Shown: one piece after another, positions 22,030-30,782 of the stretch
Position numbering within the stretch: position 1 is the stretch's first letter
Layout of the letters: the number at the start of each line of letters is the position of its first letter
Origin: Acetobacteraceae bacterium
GTDB lineage: Bacteria > Pseudomonadota > Alphaproteobacteria > Acetobacterales > Acetobacteraceae
DNA: 64,000 nt
NCBI GenBank assembly: GCA_027482245.1
Contig: JAIXWG010000026.1
Coordinates: 48,554-112,553, forward strand
Direction of reading: 5' to 3'
The notes under the pieces: model-generated
Told to the model about the DNA's origin: nothing
Seen by the model: only the letters and a program-made list of their open reading frames with translations
Database searches by the model: none
Position numbers and translations under genes: made by a program

Positions 22030-24876
22030 ATGGATACGCTGACCTCCACGCTGACGCTGGACCCGATCGACCGCCGCTTCCAGCAGCCGCCCCGCAGCCT
22101 GGCGGAGCCCGGCGCCTTCTGGCTGCTGGAGGGTGGCGAGGCCGACCTCTTCGCCGCGGTGGAGGGGCTGGAGGAGGGCGTGGCGCCGCCCGGGCCCTAC
22201 CTCTTCGTCGGCCGGCTGGAGCCCGGCAGCCTGGTCGTCGGGCACGGCTCCGACATCGAATGCCTGGTCATCCGCCCCGCCGCCGGCGCGGTGCTGCGCC
22301 GCCTGCCGCATCTCGGCGCGCTGGGCGGGTCTGAAGCGTTGCTGGAGGCGATGCAGCGCTGGGCCGGGGTGCTCGCCCAGGGGCTCGGCGCGCGGCTCTG
22401 GCGCCCCTCCAACATCGACCAGGTGGCGCGGCCCGGGCGCATGCTGGCGCTGGCGGAGCGGCAATCCGCCACGGCCCGCGGCGCCGGCGCCTGGCTGCGC
22501 CTGCCGGCCCGGGGCGCCATGCTGCTGGGGCTGGAGCCCGTCTCCGGCCTTCTGCCGCTGCCGCCCCAGGCCTGGATCGTCGCCGGTTCGGCCTTCGAGG
22601 CGCCGGTCTTCGCCGGCGTGGCGCCGGAGGCGCTGGAGGAAGCGGCCGCGGGCCTCGCCGCCTATACCGATGCCTGCGTCGCCATGCTGCCCGGGCTGCG
22701 CAGCCTGGCGGAGATCGACGAGAGCGGGCGGCTGGAACAGCGCGCCCGCCAGGACCGGGAGGCGGAGGGCCGCACCGCCGGCATCGCCGCCGCGCTGCTG
22801 CACGCCCCCGCGCCCGCCACGGCCGACCCGGCGGAGGATGCGGCTGCCGAGCCGCTCTTCCTCGCCATGGTCGCCGTCGCCAGGGCCGCCAGGCTGCGCC
22901 CGCGCATCACGCGGCCGACGCGGTTGCGCGAACAGGACATCGACACGCCGCCGACGATGGAGGAGATTGCCCGCGCCTCCGGCCTGCGGCTGCGGCAGGT
23001 GGCGCTGCCCGCGGGGTGGTGGGCGCGCGACCTTGGCCCGCTGCTGGGCCGGGAACGCGGGGGCGATGCGGTGGCGCTGCTGCGCGATGGCGGCCGCTAC
23101 GTCGTTCAGAAGCCCGGCGCCACCCCGGCGGTGGTGACGGAGGCGGTGGCGGAATCCCTGCTGCCGCATGGCTGGACGCTGATGGAGCCGCTGCCCGACC
23201 AGCCGCTGTCCTGGCCGCAGCTGCAGCACTTCGCGCATCCCCAGTCCACCGACAGGGCGCTGGCGATCGGCGCGGCCGTCATCGGCGCCTTCCTCGGCCT
23301 CGGCATGCCGGTCGCGATGTCCTTCGCCACCGGGTCGCTGATCCCGGGTGGGAACCGCTTCGGCCTGGTCGAGCTCGGCATCGTGCTGGCCTGCGTGGGG
23401 CTTGCGAATTTCGTCGTGCAGATGGCGGGCGACATCGCCAAGCACCGCATGACGGCCGCGATGGAGGCGCCGCTGCACGCCGCGCTGTGGGACCGGCTGC
23501 TGCGCCTGCCGATCCCGGTGCTGCGGCGGCACACGCCGTCCGAACTCGCCTCCCGCCTCGGCGTCGCGCTCGCCGTGCCGCTGGGGCGCAAGAACTACCG
23601 GCTGGCGATGATCGGCGGCGTGGCGACCTTCGCCACCGCCATGGCGGCGCTCTTCGCCTATATCCCGCTGGCGGCGGTGGTGGCGCTGCCGCTGATCCTG
23701 CTGCAGCTCGGCCTGTCGATCGGCGCCGGCATCCTCAAGACGCGCGCCCATGCGGCCAGCCTGGCGCAGACCGGGGCCGCGGATGCGCTGGCGATCGAGG
23801 CGGTGAGCGGCATCACCAAGCTGCGGCTCGCGGGCGTGGAGCAGCGGCTGCTGGCGCGCTGGGCGGAACGCTTCATGGCGCTGCGCGGCAGCAAGCTGGC
23901 GGAGGAGCATGTCGAGACCTGGTACGCCGCGGCCTCCGCCAGCCTGACCTTCATCGCACTCGGCCTGCTGTTCCTCGTCTTCGCCTCGGGCGACGCCAGC
24001 ACCAAGCCGGCGGTGGTCGGCTTCCTGATGGCCTTCATGATCGCCAATGGCGCGGCGTCCAGCGTCGGCGCGGCCTTCATGGGCTTCCACCCGCTGAACG
24101 CCATGCGGGATTTCGCGGCGCCGCTGATGCAGTCCTTGCCGGAAGCGACGGCGGGGCGGATCGATCCTGGCCGGCTGTCCGGCCGCATCACGCTCTCCAA
24201 CCTCGCCTTCGCCTATGAGGGCGCGGAGCAGCCAGTGTTCCGCGGGCTGGAGCTGGAGGTGGAGCCGGGCGAGTTCGTCGCCATCATCGGCCGGTCGGGC
24301 TGCGGCAAGTCCACGCTGGTGCGGCTGCTGCTGGGGCTGGAGCGTCCGCATTTCGGCAGCGTGGCCTATGACGGGCAGGACCTTGCCTCGCTCGACCTCG
24401 GCCTGCTGCGGCGGCGCGTGGGGACGGTGCTGCAGGGGGCGACGCTGCCGCCCGGCGCGCTGATCGACACGCTGCGGGGCTTCAGCGAGGCGACGGAGGC
24501 GCAGATCTGGCAGGCGCTGGAGGGTGCCGCGATCGCCGACGACGTGCGGGCCATGCCGCTCGGCCTGCGCACGCCCATTGCCGATGCGTCGCAGGTGCTC
24601 TCGGGCGGCCAGGTGCAGCGGCTGCTGCTGGCGCGCGCGCTGGTGAACCGGCCGGACGTGCTGATCCTGGACGAGGCAACGAGCGCGCTGGATCCGACGA
24701 CGCAGGCGGTGACCACGCGCACCGTCGCGTCCATGACCTGCACGCGCATCGTCGTCGCGCACCGGCTGGAGACGATCCGCGGCGCCGACCGCATCGTGGT
24801 GATCGAGGATGGGCGCGTGGCCCATGCCGGCACCTTCGCCGCGCTGGTGGAGGCGGGGGTGATCGAGGCGGGGTGA
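22030..24876 (+). CDS. second NHLM-type ABC exporter (ABC2)
   Basis: This 948-residue protein is the long partner exporter of NHLM cassettes. The N-terminal 400 residues are a large soluble region without C39 catalytic Cys/His; they contain a cyclic-nucleotide-binding-like beta-rich part (GPYLFVGRLEPGSLVVG) and an arginine-rich helix. Six membrane spans follow (about residues 415-660), then an ATPase with Walker A GRSGCGKST, signature LSGGQVQR and Walker B VLILDEATSAL. It starts four bases after ABC1. The two ABC proteins probably work together, as heterodimer or in sequence, with the HlyD at 18553. Why two exporters are needed is not known. Confidence 0.9.
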   Translation: MDTLTSTLTLDPIDRRFQQPPRSLAEPGAFWLLEGGEADLFAAVEGLEEGVAPPGPYLFVGRLEPGSLVVGHGSDIECLVIRPAAGAVLRRLPHLGALGGSEALLEAMQRWAGVLAQGLGARLWRPSNIDQVARPGRMLALAERQSATARGAGAWLRLPARGAMLLGLEPVSGLLPLPPQAWIVAGSAFEAPVFAGVAPEALEEAAAGLAAYTDACVAMLPGLRSLAEIDESGRLEQRARQDREAEGRTAGIAAALLHAPAPATADPAEDAAAEPLFLAMVAVARAARLRPRITRPTRLREQDIDTPPTMEEIARASGLRLRQVALPAGWWARDLGPLLGRERGGDAVALLRDGGRYVVQKPGATPAVVTEAVAESLLPHGWTLMEPLPDQPLSWPQLQHFAHPQSTDRALAIGAAVIGAFLGLGMPVAMSFATGSLIPGGNRFGLVELGIVLACVGLANFVVQMAGDIAKHRMTAAMEAPLHAALWDRLLRLPIPVLRRHTPSELASRLGVALAVPLGRKNYRLAMIGGVATFATAMAALFAYIPLAAVVALPLILLQLGLSIGAGILKTRAHAASLAQTGAADALAIEAVSGITKLRLAGVEQRLLARWAERFMALRGSKLAEEHVETWYAAASASLTFIALGLLFLVFASGDASTKPAVVGFLMAFMIANGAASSVGAAFMGFHPLNAMRDFAAPLMQSLPEATAGRIDPGRLSGRITLSNLAFAYEGAEQPVFRGLELEVEPGEFVAIIGRSGCGKSTLVRLLLGLERPHFGSVAYDGQDLASLDLGLLRRRVGTVLQGATLPPGALIDTLRGFSEATEAQIWQALEGAAIADDVRAMPLGLRTPIADASQVLSGGQVQRLLLARALVNRPDVLILDEATSALDPTTQAVTTRTVASMTCTRIVVAHRLETIRGADRIVVIEDGRVAHAGTFAALVEAGVIEAG

Positions 24877-24909
24877 CCCTTCGGTGGCGCCCGGCGATTG
24901 AGGGCACGC

Positions 24910-25557
24910 TCAGCGTGCGTCCGGATAGTCCCGCGCCGGCCGCGGCCGGAAGGGCGGCAGGGACCAGCCGCGCCACAGCGAGACGCCGCGCAGCCCGAAG
25001 CCGATCGCGATGCCGGCCGTCAGCGCCACGTCGCGCGGCAGCGGCGCCAGCCGCAGCACCACATAAGCCGCGGCGGCTGCCATGGCGGCGGTGATGTAGA
25101 TCTCCTTGCGCAGGATCAGCGGCAACTCGTTGCAGACCACATCGCGGATGATGCCGCCGGCCGTCGCCGTCACGGCGCCGAGCAGCACGGCGGCCCAGGG
25201 GTTGGCGCCGGCGATCAGCGCGATCTCCGCCCCCAGCACGGCATAGAGCGCGAGCCCCACGGCATCCGCCCAGAGCAGCGCCTTGAAGCGGCTTTCCACG
25301 CGGTGGGCAAAGAAGAAGACGAGGATGGCGGTGGCGGCCGCGATGGCCGGCAGTTCCGGCGATTTCAGCCAGAAGATCGGCGTGCGCCCCAGCAGCAGGT
25401 CGCGCACCGTGCCGCCGCCGAAGCCGGTGATCACGCCGATCAGCACGAAGCCCACGATGTCCATCTGCTTGCGGCTGGCGACCAGCGCGCCGGACGCCGC
25501 GAAGACCGCGATCCCCAGCAGGTCGAGGATGCGCAGCCCGGTATCGAAGCTGCCCAA
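24910..25557 (-). CDS. TRIC-type (UPF0126) cation channel family protein
   Basis: The 215-residue integral membrane protein has seven predicted spans in two repeated halves. Each half carries the family signature: GFGGGTVRDLLLG and TAGGIIRDVVCNE. Bacterial TRIC homologues form trimeric monovalent-cation channels; relatives such as YicG have also been proposed to move glycine. The C-terminal tail is basic and proline-rich (PPFRPRPARDYP). Its start lies four bases from the stop of the MFS gene at 25562, so the two are probably co-transcribed leftwards. Confidence 0.85.
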   Translation of the reverse strand: MGSFDTGLRILDLLGIAVFAASGALVASRKQMDIVGFVLIGVITGFGGGTVRDLLLGRTPIFWLKSPELPAIAAATAILVFFFAHRVESRFKALLWADAVGLALYAVLGAEIALIAGANPWAAVLLGAVTATAGGIIRDVVCNELPLILRKEIYITAAMAAAAAYVVLRLAPLPRDVALTAGIAIGFGLRGVSLWRGWSLPPFRPRPARDYPDAR

Positions 25558-25561
25558 GCCC

Positions 25562-26797
25562 CTATTCCGCCGCCACCGGCGCCACCCTTGCCCGCAAGGC
25601 CGCGCCCTGCGCGCTGCCCATGCAGAACAGCGACGCCACCAGCAGCGCGGCCGCCAGCGGGAAGACCATCCAGGCGAGGCCGAGGTCGATCAGCCAGCCG
25701 AAGGGCACGGGCGTGATGGCACCGCCGAGTGGCAGGCCGGAGGAGACGAAGCCGAAGACCTTGCCCATCTGCCCCGGCGGGATGGCGTTCTTCAGCATAA
25801 CGTCGCGCGGCGTGCGGGACGACCCCATCAGCAGGCCGGATGCCGCGGCGACGGCCGGCAGCAGCCATTCCGGCATCGGCACCAGGCCGAGCGAGAGCAG
25901 CAGCGCGGCGGAGGCCATGGTGGTGGAAACCACGAAGACCAGGTGCCGCGTGGACTTGTCCGCGTACCAGCCCCCCACCAGCGTGCCGCCCGTAGCGCCG
26001 ACCATGTAGGCCGTGAGCGCCAGGGAGGCGACGGCCACCGGCGTGCCCCAGAGCTTGCCGAGCACGGTGATGGACCAGGCCTGGATGGCGCTGCCCGCCA
26101 TGGAGGAGAGCAGGAAGAAGGCGAAGAACAGGAGGATGGGGCGGGAGAGCAGCAATTCCCGCCCGCCGGGCCCCGCCTTGCGGTCCCTGGGCTTCGCCTG
26201 GTCCTTCAGGATGCGCCCCTGCCACAGGATGGCCAGCACCACCGGTACGCCCGCCAGCCCCAGCACCAGCAGCACATGGCGCCAATCCATGACCAGCAGC
26301 ATCGCCGCCACCACCGGCGGCCCGGCGGCGAAGCCGAGATTGCCGGTGAAGGTGTGCATGGCAAAGGCCCGGCCGATGCGGGACGGGTGGATGGAGGCGC
26401 CGAGGATCGCGTAATCCGCGGGGTGGATCACCGAATTGCCGACGCCCGACAGGATGGCCAGCAGCACGATCGCCCAGTAGCCCGGCGCAAAGGCCATGGC
26501 GGCGATGGACAGCGCCATCAGCAGCACGCCGCCCAGCAGGAAGGGCATGGCGCCATGCTTGTCGACCAGGAACCCCACCGGCGTCTGCAGCGCCGCCGTC
26601 ACCCCCGCCATCAGCGCGACCGCGAGCCCGAGCGTGGCGAAGGAGACGTCGAATTCCGCCTGCCACAGCAGTAAGAGCGGCGGCAGGCAGAGCATGTAGA
26701 AATGGCTGAGGAAATGGCCCGTCCCGATCAGCGCCAGGACCCGGGCGTCGTGATTGGGGGCGTCGTGATGGGGCTGGTCGGCGGCGTCTGCGGCCAT
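25562..26797 (-). CDS. MFS transporter
   Basis: The 411-residue protein has 12 predicted spans and an MFS motif-A variant (GFLVDKHGAMPFLLG) between spans two and three. LSGVGNSVIHPADYAIL and the central cytoplasmic loop (KAGPGGRELL) fit the fosmidomycin-resistance/NNP-like drug or metabolite antiporter group; the substrate cannot be fixed. ATG 26797 is used because upstream codons would run through an intergenic palindromic repeat. It lies downstream of a LysR gene in the same orientation and four bases before the TRIC gene. Confidence 0.82.
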   Translation of the reverse strand: MAADAADQPHHDAPNHDARVLALIGTGHFLSHFYMLCLPPLLLLWQAEFDVSFATLGLAVALMAGVTAALQTPVGFLVDKHGAMPFLLGGVLLMALSIAAMAFAPGYWAIVLLAILSGVGNSVIHPADYAILGASIHPSRIGRAFAMHTFTGNLGFAAGPPVVAAMLLVMDWRHVLLVLGLAGVPVVLAILWQGRILKDQAKPRDRKAGPGGRELLLSRPILLFFAFFLLSSMAGSAIQAWSITVLGKLWGTPVAVASLALTAYMVGATGGTLVGGWYADKSTRHLVFVVSTTMASAALLLSLGLVPMPEWLLPAVAAASGLLMGSSRTPRDVMLKNAIPPGQMGKVFGFVSSGLPLGGAITPVPFGWLIDLGLAWMVFPLAAALLVASLFCMGSAQGAALRARVAPVAAE

Positions 26798-26832
26798 GCG
26801 GCTCGGGCTCCGGGTCTCGCGCGCACGCTTGT

Positions 26833-26930
26833 CCCCCACCCCGACCCTCCCCCGCAAGCGCGGGGGAGGGAGTGCGGGCGGCGCAACCTGCTCCCTCCCC
26901 CGCGCTTGCGGGGGAGGGTTGGGGTGGGGG
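26833..26930. repeat. paired GC-rich palindromic repeats (family A, copies 1 and 2)
   Basis: Two hairpins, 26845-26870 and 26893-26918, each pair CCCTCCCCCGC with GCGGGGGAGGG around a four-base loop (AAGC and GCTT). They are themselves in inverted orientation, with CCCCCACCCC on the far left and GGGGTGGGGG on the far right. The same unit recurs at 31753 and 42657. The arrangement is like REP/BIME elements and lies between LysR and the MFS gene. Confidence 0.75.
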
Positions 26931-26994
26931 TCCTGGCGCGGAGGCTGCGCCCCGCCCCCGCCCGCGGTCAATCGCGCGGATCGCATCCCAGCCC

Positions 26995-27843
26995 CTACTC
27001 GGCCAGGCTCTCCCGGATCAGCCCGACCAGGGGCGCCACCACCGGGCTGCGGCCGGTCTCGTCGCCGAAGATCGCCATCTCCACCACGCCGAGCGGCGGC
27101 AGGCCCGGCACTTCCCGCAGCCCCGGCGGGAAGCCGCTCCGCCCCAGCACGGTCAGCGCGAAGCCAGCTTGCGCGGCCGCGGCCAGGCCGAGCAGGCTGT
27201 CGCAGGTGAAGACCGTCTCCGATGCCAGGCCCGCCCGGGCGAGGGCCGCCAGCGCGCGCTCGCGGAACATGCAGCCCTCCGGCAGCAAAGCGAGGGGCAG
27301 GGGGCGATCCTCCGGCGCCTGCCAATCCGGCGTCGCGGCCCAGACCACCGTCTCCGTCCAGATCGGCACGCCCGCTGTCTCCCCGTCCCGCCGCTTGCCG
27401 AGGACGAGGTCGAGCCCGCCCCGGGCCTGCTTGGCGCGGAGTTCGTGGCTGCGCCCCACCTCCACCTCCAGCCGCACCTCCGGATAGGTGGTGGCGAAGC
27501 GGGCCAGCATGGGGGCCAGGCTGCGGGGGACGAAATGGTCCGCCACACCGAGGCGAAGCCGGCCTGCGACGGGAGGCGCCACCAGGCGGCGCACGGCCTC
27601 GTCGTTCAGGGCCAGCATGCGGCGGGCATAGGCCAGCAGCGTCTCGCCTTCCCGCGTCAGGCCGACGCGGCGGCTGGTGCGCTGCAGGACGGGGCGGCGG
27701 ACCAGATCCTCCAGCCGCTTCACCTTGAGGGAGACGGCGGATTGCGTCAGGCCCAGCGCGGTGCCCGCCGCGGTGAAGCCGCCTTGCTCCGCCACCGTCA
27801 CGAAGCAGCGCAGCAGGTCGAGGTCGAGGTCGGGAATGCGCAT
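26995..27843 (-). CDS. LysR-family transcriptional regulator
   Basis: This 282-residue regulator has the N-terminal winged helix-turn-helix (LDLLRCFVTVAEQGGFTAAG, then LTQSAVSLKVKRLEDLV) and a C-terminal two-lobe ligand domain. Its closest gene, the MFS transporter at 25562, lies downstream in the same direction across a palindromic repeat. LysR proteins usually control adjacent genes after binding a small ligand. ATG 27843 gives the typical MRIPDLDLDLL start. The ligand is unknown. Confidence 0.88.
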   Translation of the reverse strand: MRIPDLDLDLLRCFVTVAEQGGFTAAGTALGLTQSAVSLKVKRLEDLVRRPVLQRTSRRVGLTREGETLLAYARRMLALNDEAVRRLVAPPVAGRLRLGVADHFVPRSLAPMLARFATTYPEVRLEVEVGRSHELRAKQARGGLDLVLGKRRDGETAGVPIWTETVVWAATPDWQAPEDRPLPLALLPEGCMFRERALAALARAGLASETVFTCDSLLGLAAAAQAGFALTVLGRSGFPPGLREVPGLPPLGVVEMAIFGDETGRSPVVAPLVGLIRESLAE

Positions 27844-27948
27844 CCCCGGATGTTCCACAATGGATCCCCGGCGATCAATGAGCGGCGCGCATGAAAAAGG
27901 CGCGGCAGGTTTCCCCGCCGCGCCGTGATCCGTCACCCGATGGCGGGT

Positions 27949-28656
27949 TCAGATCTCCTCGTCGTAGCCACCGCCGCCGGCATCGTCGTAGCCCGCGCCG
28001 CTGTCATAGGCCTGGGCATCGTCGCCATAGGCCGGCGCGTCGCTCGCCGCGGCGCCCGGGTCCGTCCAGGGGGAGGCCCCGGCACCCGCCGCATCCGCCG
28101 TGGGGGCCGCCGCATGCGCCGCGCCGCCGCCGAGTGCGGACATCAGCATGTTGCCCATCACCAGGCCGCCGGCCACGCCGACCGCCGTCATCATGGCGGT
28201 GCCGAGGAAGCCGCGGCCGCCGCCCTGCTGCATGGCGGCCGGGTTGTAGCCCGGCGGATACTGCGGCTGCGGGCGGGGCGGCATGGGCGCGGGGCGCGCG
28301 CCGCCGCCGAACATGCCGCCGAACATCCCGCCGCGGCTCTGCGCCGCCTGGCCCTGGCGCTGGGCGTTCTCCAGCTCCCACTCCAGCTGCTGGATGCGGT
28401 TCTGCATCTCCACGAGCGCGTGTTCCTGCACGAAGGCGGTCTGGGTGATGCGGTAGCGCACTTCCGGGTAGCGGTTGAACAGGTCCGCGATCAGCGCATC
28501 GGCTTCCCGGTCCACCGGGGGAAGCGGCGGCGTGGCCTGCTGCTGCTGGCCGCCGAGCGCGCCCCAGGGCGAGGCCGGGCGCGCCGGCGCCGCGTTCGCC
28601 GCGCCGCTCACCCGCTCCACATAGCCGGTGATGATCCGGCGTTCCTCGTCCGTCAT
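27949..28656 (-). CDS. DUF2076 family protein
   Basis: The 235-residue protein starts with a DUF2076-type helical region (TDEERRIITGYVERV, then DREADALIADLFNRYPEVRY and a coiled segment with FVQEHALVEMQNRIQ). A Gly/Pro-rich linker (MFGGMFGG) follows, then one hydrophobic span (FLGTAMMTAVGVAGGLVMGN) and an acidic Gly/Tyr/Asp-rich tail. It is likely a membrane-associated or periplasmic protein; the family is uncharacterised. It is monocistronic on the minus strand, 156 bases after the CoA-binding gene. Confidence 0.8.
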   Translation of the reverse strand: MTDEERRIITGYVERVSGAANAAPARPASPWGALGGQQQQATPPLPPVDREADALIADLFNRYPEVRYRITQTAFVQEHALVEMQNRIQQLEWELENAQRQGQAAQSRGGMFGGMFGGGARPAPMPPRPQPQYPPGYNPAAMQQGGGRGFLGTAMMTAVGVAGGLVMGNMLMSALGGGAAHAAAPTADAAGAGASPWTDPGAAASDAPAYGDDAQAYDSGAGYDDAGGGGYDEEI

Positions 28657-28812
28657 GTCTTTCTCGTTCCCTTGTCAGGAAGTCCGGCCGCGGGGCGGTC
28701 CGGGCGGGCGGGGTGGGGCCGGCGGGTTGCCCGCTTCACCTTACCGGCATGTAACCTGACGCCGAAGGTGGCCCAGCGACCGGGCCTTTTCAAGCCGGGC
28801 GAGCGTTACGTT

Positions 28813-29244
28813 TCATGTCCCGATCCGCGCGGGCAGGCCGAGCCGCCGCCATTCGATCACCGGGCAGCGGTCCATCACGACGATCAGCCCCGCCGCCCGT
28901 GCCCGCACCGCCGCCGCCTGGTCGATGACGCCAAGCTGCAGCCAGACGGATTTCGCGCCAAGCGCGATCGCCTCATCCACCACCGCGCCGGCCTCCGCGC
29001 TGCGGCGGAAGACATCCACCATGTCGAGCGGCTGCGCCTCCGCCAGGCTCGCCACCACGGCGCGGCCCTGGATGGCCTTGCCGGGCAGGGTCGGGTTTAC
29101 CGGGGTCGCGTCATAGCCGCGGGCGAGGAGGAAGCCGAAGACCCCATGGCTCGGCCGGTCCGGCCGGTCGGAGGTGCCGACCACGGCGATGCGCCCGGTC
29201 GCGAGCAGCAGGGCCTGGATGGTGGCGTCGTCGGCTTCGGTCAT
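28813..29244 (-). CDS. CoA-binding domain protein (YccU-like)
   Basis: This 143-residue protein is a single Rossmann CoA-binding domain. It shows IAVVGTSDRPDRPSHGV at the nucleotide loop, VNPTLPGKAIQG, the DMVDVFR strand end and SVWLQLGVID, then the terminal MDRCPVIEW. This pattern is that of the YccU/succinyl-CoA-synthetase-alpha-like stand-alone family. Its role is not established; CoA or acyl-CoA binding is expected. It is divergent from the OmpA-like gene. Confidence 0.85.
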   Translation of the reverse strand: MTEADDATIQALLLATGRIAVVGTSDRPDRPSHGVFGFLLARGYDATPVNPTLPGKAIQGRAVVASLAEAQPLDMVDVFRRSAEAGAVVDEAIALGAKSVWLQLGVIDQAAAVRARAAGLIVVMDRCPVIEWRRLGLPARIGT

Positions 29245-29348
29245 GGCGGTGTTCTGCCCCCTTCGCCGCGGGCCGGGAAGGGCGGCCGCGAAGCGGATGA
29301 AACAAGGGCGCGGTTGTCGGGTTTCGCGCGGCGCCGCGATGATGCCGC

Positions 29349-30323
29349 ATGCGAATCATCCTCGGCCTTGTCGTCCTCCTGCTCGCCCTGCCGGCCGCGG
29401 CGCAGCCTCGACCCGCGCCCGATGTCGCCGGCGGGCGGGACCACCCGCTGGTCGGGCGGTACGAAGGCTCCTCGCTCCGTCACTACCGCCCGCGGGATTT
29501 CGACGAATTCCGCATGGTCAATCGCCCCGTCTTCGGTCGCGACACGCGGGAGACGGGGTCGCGCATCAACGACCGCAACTCCATCCCCGTCTCCGGCCGC
29601 GCCTGGCGGCTGCGCTATGAGGGGCCGGAGGGCCGTTCGCCGCTGGAGGTCATGCGCAACCACCAGGAGAAGCTGGCGGCTAACGGGTTCGAGACTCTCT
29701 TCGCCTGCCGGGCCCAGGAATGCGGGGACCGCTCCGACCTCTGGTTCGCGGTGGTGGAGGGCGTGCCCGGCCCCAGCCCGAGCCTGGCCGCGGGGTGGGA
29801 GAACCAGCTCTACACGCTGGCGAAGCTGTCGCGCCCCGAAGGCGATGTGCATGTCGCGATCCTGGCGGTGGTCCAGGGGCAGCGGACGCAGGTGCTGGTG
29901 GATGTGGTGGAAAGCCGGCCGATGCAGGGCGGGCGGATCACCTTCGTCGATGCTTCCGCCATGCAGCAGGCGGTGGAGCGGACGGGGCGCGTCGCGCTCT
30001 ACGGCATCCAGTTCGGCTTCGACAGCGCGGAGATCCTGCCCGCGTCGCGCCCGACGCTGGAGGAGATCGCGAAGTTCCTGCGCGCCAACCCGACCATGAA
30101 CGTCGTCGTCGCGGGGCACACGGACGGGCAGGGGGCCTTCGACTACAACGTCCAGCTCTCGACGCGTCGCGCCCAGGCCGTGGTGGCGGCGCTGACGCGG
30201 GAATGGGGCATAGCGGGGCAGCGCCTCACGCCCTTCGGCGCCGGCATGGCGGCGCCCGTGGCCAGCAACGACAACGACGCGGGCCGCCAGCAGAACCGCC
30301 GCGTGGAGATCGTGAAGAGATAG
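29349..30323 (+). CDS. OmpA-family lipid-envelope protein with DUF4892-like domain
   Basis: The 324-residue protein has a signal peptide (residues 1-18, cleavage near PAAAQ), an N-terminal DUF4892-like region (DHPLVGRYEGSSLRHY to EGDVHVAILAVVQ) and a C-terminal OmpA domain from about residue 215 (FGFDSAEILPASRPTLEEI, GHTDGQGAFDYN, STRRAQAV, NRRVEIV). The conserved Asp and Arg of the peptidoglycan site are present. It should be periplasmic or outer-membrane-associated and tether the envelope to peptidoglycan. It is alone on the plus strand. Confidence 0.85.
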   Translation: MRIILGLVVLLLALPAAAQPRPAPDVAGGRDHPLVGRYEGSSLRHYRPRDFDEFRMVNRPVFGRDTRETGSRINDRNSIPVSGRAWRLRYEGPEGRSPLEVMRNHQEKLAANGFETLFACRAQECGDRSDLWFAVVEGVPGPSPSLAAGWENQLYTLAKLSRPEGDVHVAILAVVQGQRTQVLVDVVESRPMQGGRITFVDASAMQQAVERTGRVALYGIQFGFDSAEILPASRPTLEEIAKFLRANPTMNVVVAGHTDGQGAFDYNVQLSTRRAQAVVAALTREWGIAGQRLTPFGAGMAAPVASNDNDAGRQQNRRVEIVKR

Positions 30324-30383
30324 GGCTTCACAGCCGCACGCAATCGGTTGCACGCTCCCCTCACCAATCCGAGAGGGAGCGTC

Positions 30384-30782
30384 ATGAGCCTCGTTGTCGA
30401 ACATCTGGAAGGCACGGATTTCCAGAAATCCCGCGCCTTCTCGCCTGCCGTCATCACCTCCGGCGGCCGCACCGTCTGGCTCTCCGGCCAGACCGCGACG
30501 CAGGACCTGGAGGGGAACGACATCAACTGGGATTTCGAGAAGCAGGTACGGACCTGCTATGCGCTGATCGACCGCACGCTGCGGCGCGCGGGCGGCGACC
30601 TGTCGAGCCTCGTCTGGACGACCGTCTACATCCTCGATCCCCGCCACGGCGACCAGCTGGTGAAGCTGCGGGCGGAGCATTTCCCGGGCGGGAAGTTTCC
30701 CTGTTCAGCACTGCTGACGGTGAGCGCCTTCGCCCGCCCCGGCATCGTGGTGGAGATCCAGGGTATCGGGGTCGTCCCATGA
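30384..30782 (+). CDS. RidA-family protein
   Basis: The 132-residue protein has the RidA/YjgF trimer fold: SRAFSPAVITSGGRTVWLSGQT, QVRTCYALIDRTLRRAG, and a C-terminal VVEIQGIGVV strand. The position of the catalytic arginine found in enamine/imine deaminases (PARS in E. coli RidA) reads PCSA, so deaminase activity is doubtful. A strong ribosome site (GAGAGGGAGC) supports ATG 30384. The stop overlaps the TctC receptor start (ATGA), linking it to solute uptake. Confidence 0.85.
   Translation: MSLVVEHLEGTDFQKSRAFSPAVITSGGRTVWLSGQTATQDLEGNDINWDFEKQVRTCYALIDRTLRRAGGDLSSLVWTTVYILDPRHGDQLVKLRAEHFPGGKFPCSALLTVSAFARPGIVVEIQGIGVVP

Noticed and set aside
21883..24825. 980-residue minus-strand frame opposite the ABC2 exporter
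   Set aside because: The composition is Arg/Gln/Gly/His-rich with no domain motif, as expected for an antisense shadow of a high-GC gene.
22030..24876. Second peptidase domain in the large ABC exporter
   Set aside because: The N-terminal region lacks the Gln-Cys and His-Asp pattern of C39 peptidases.
25562..27325. Longer MFS gene extending upstream into the repeat region
   Set aside because: The extra N-terminal residues are low-complexity translation of the palindromic repeat; the usual MFS start is at 26797.
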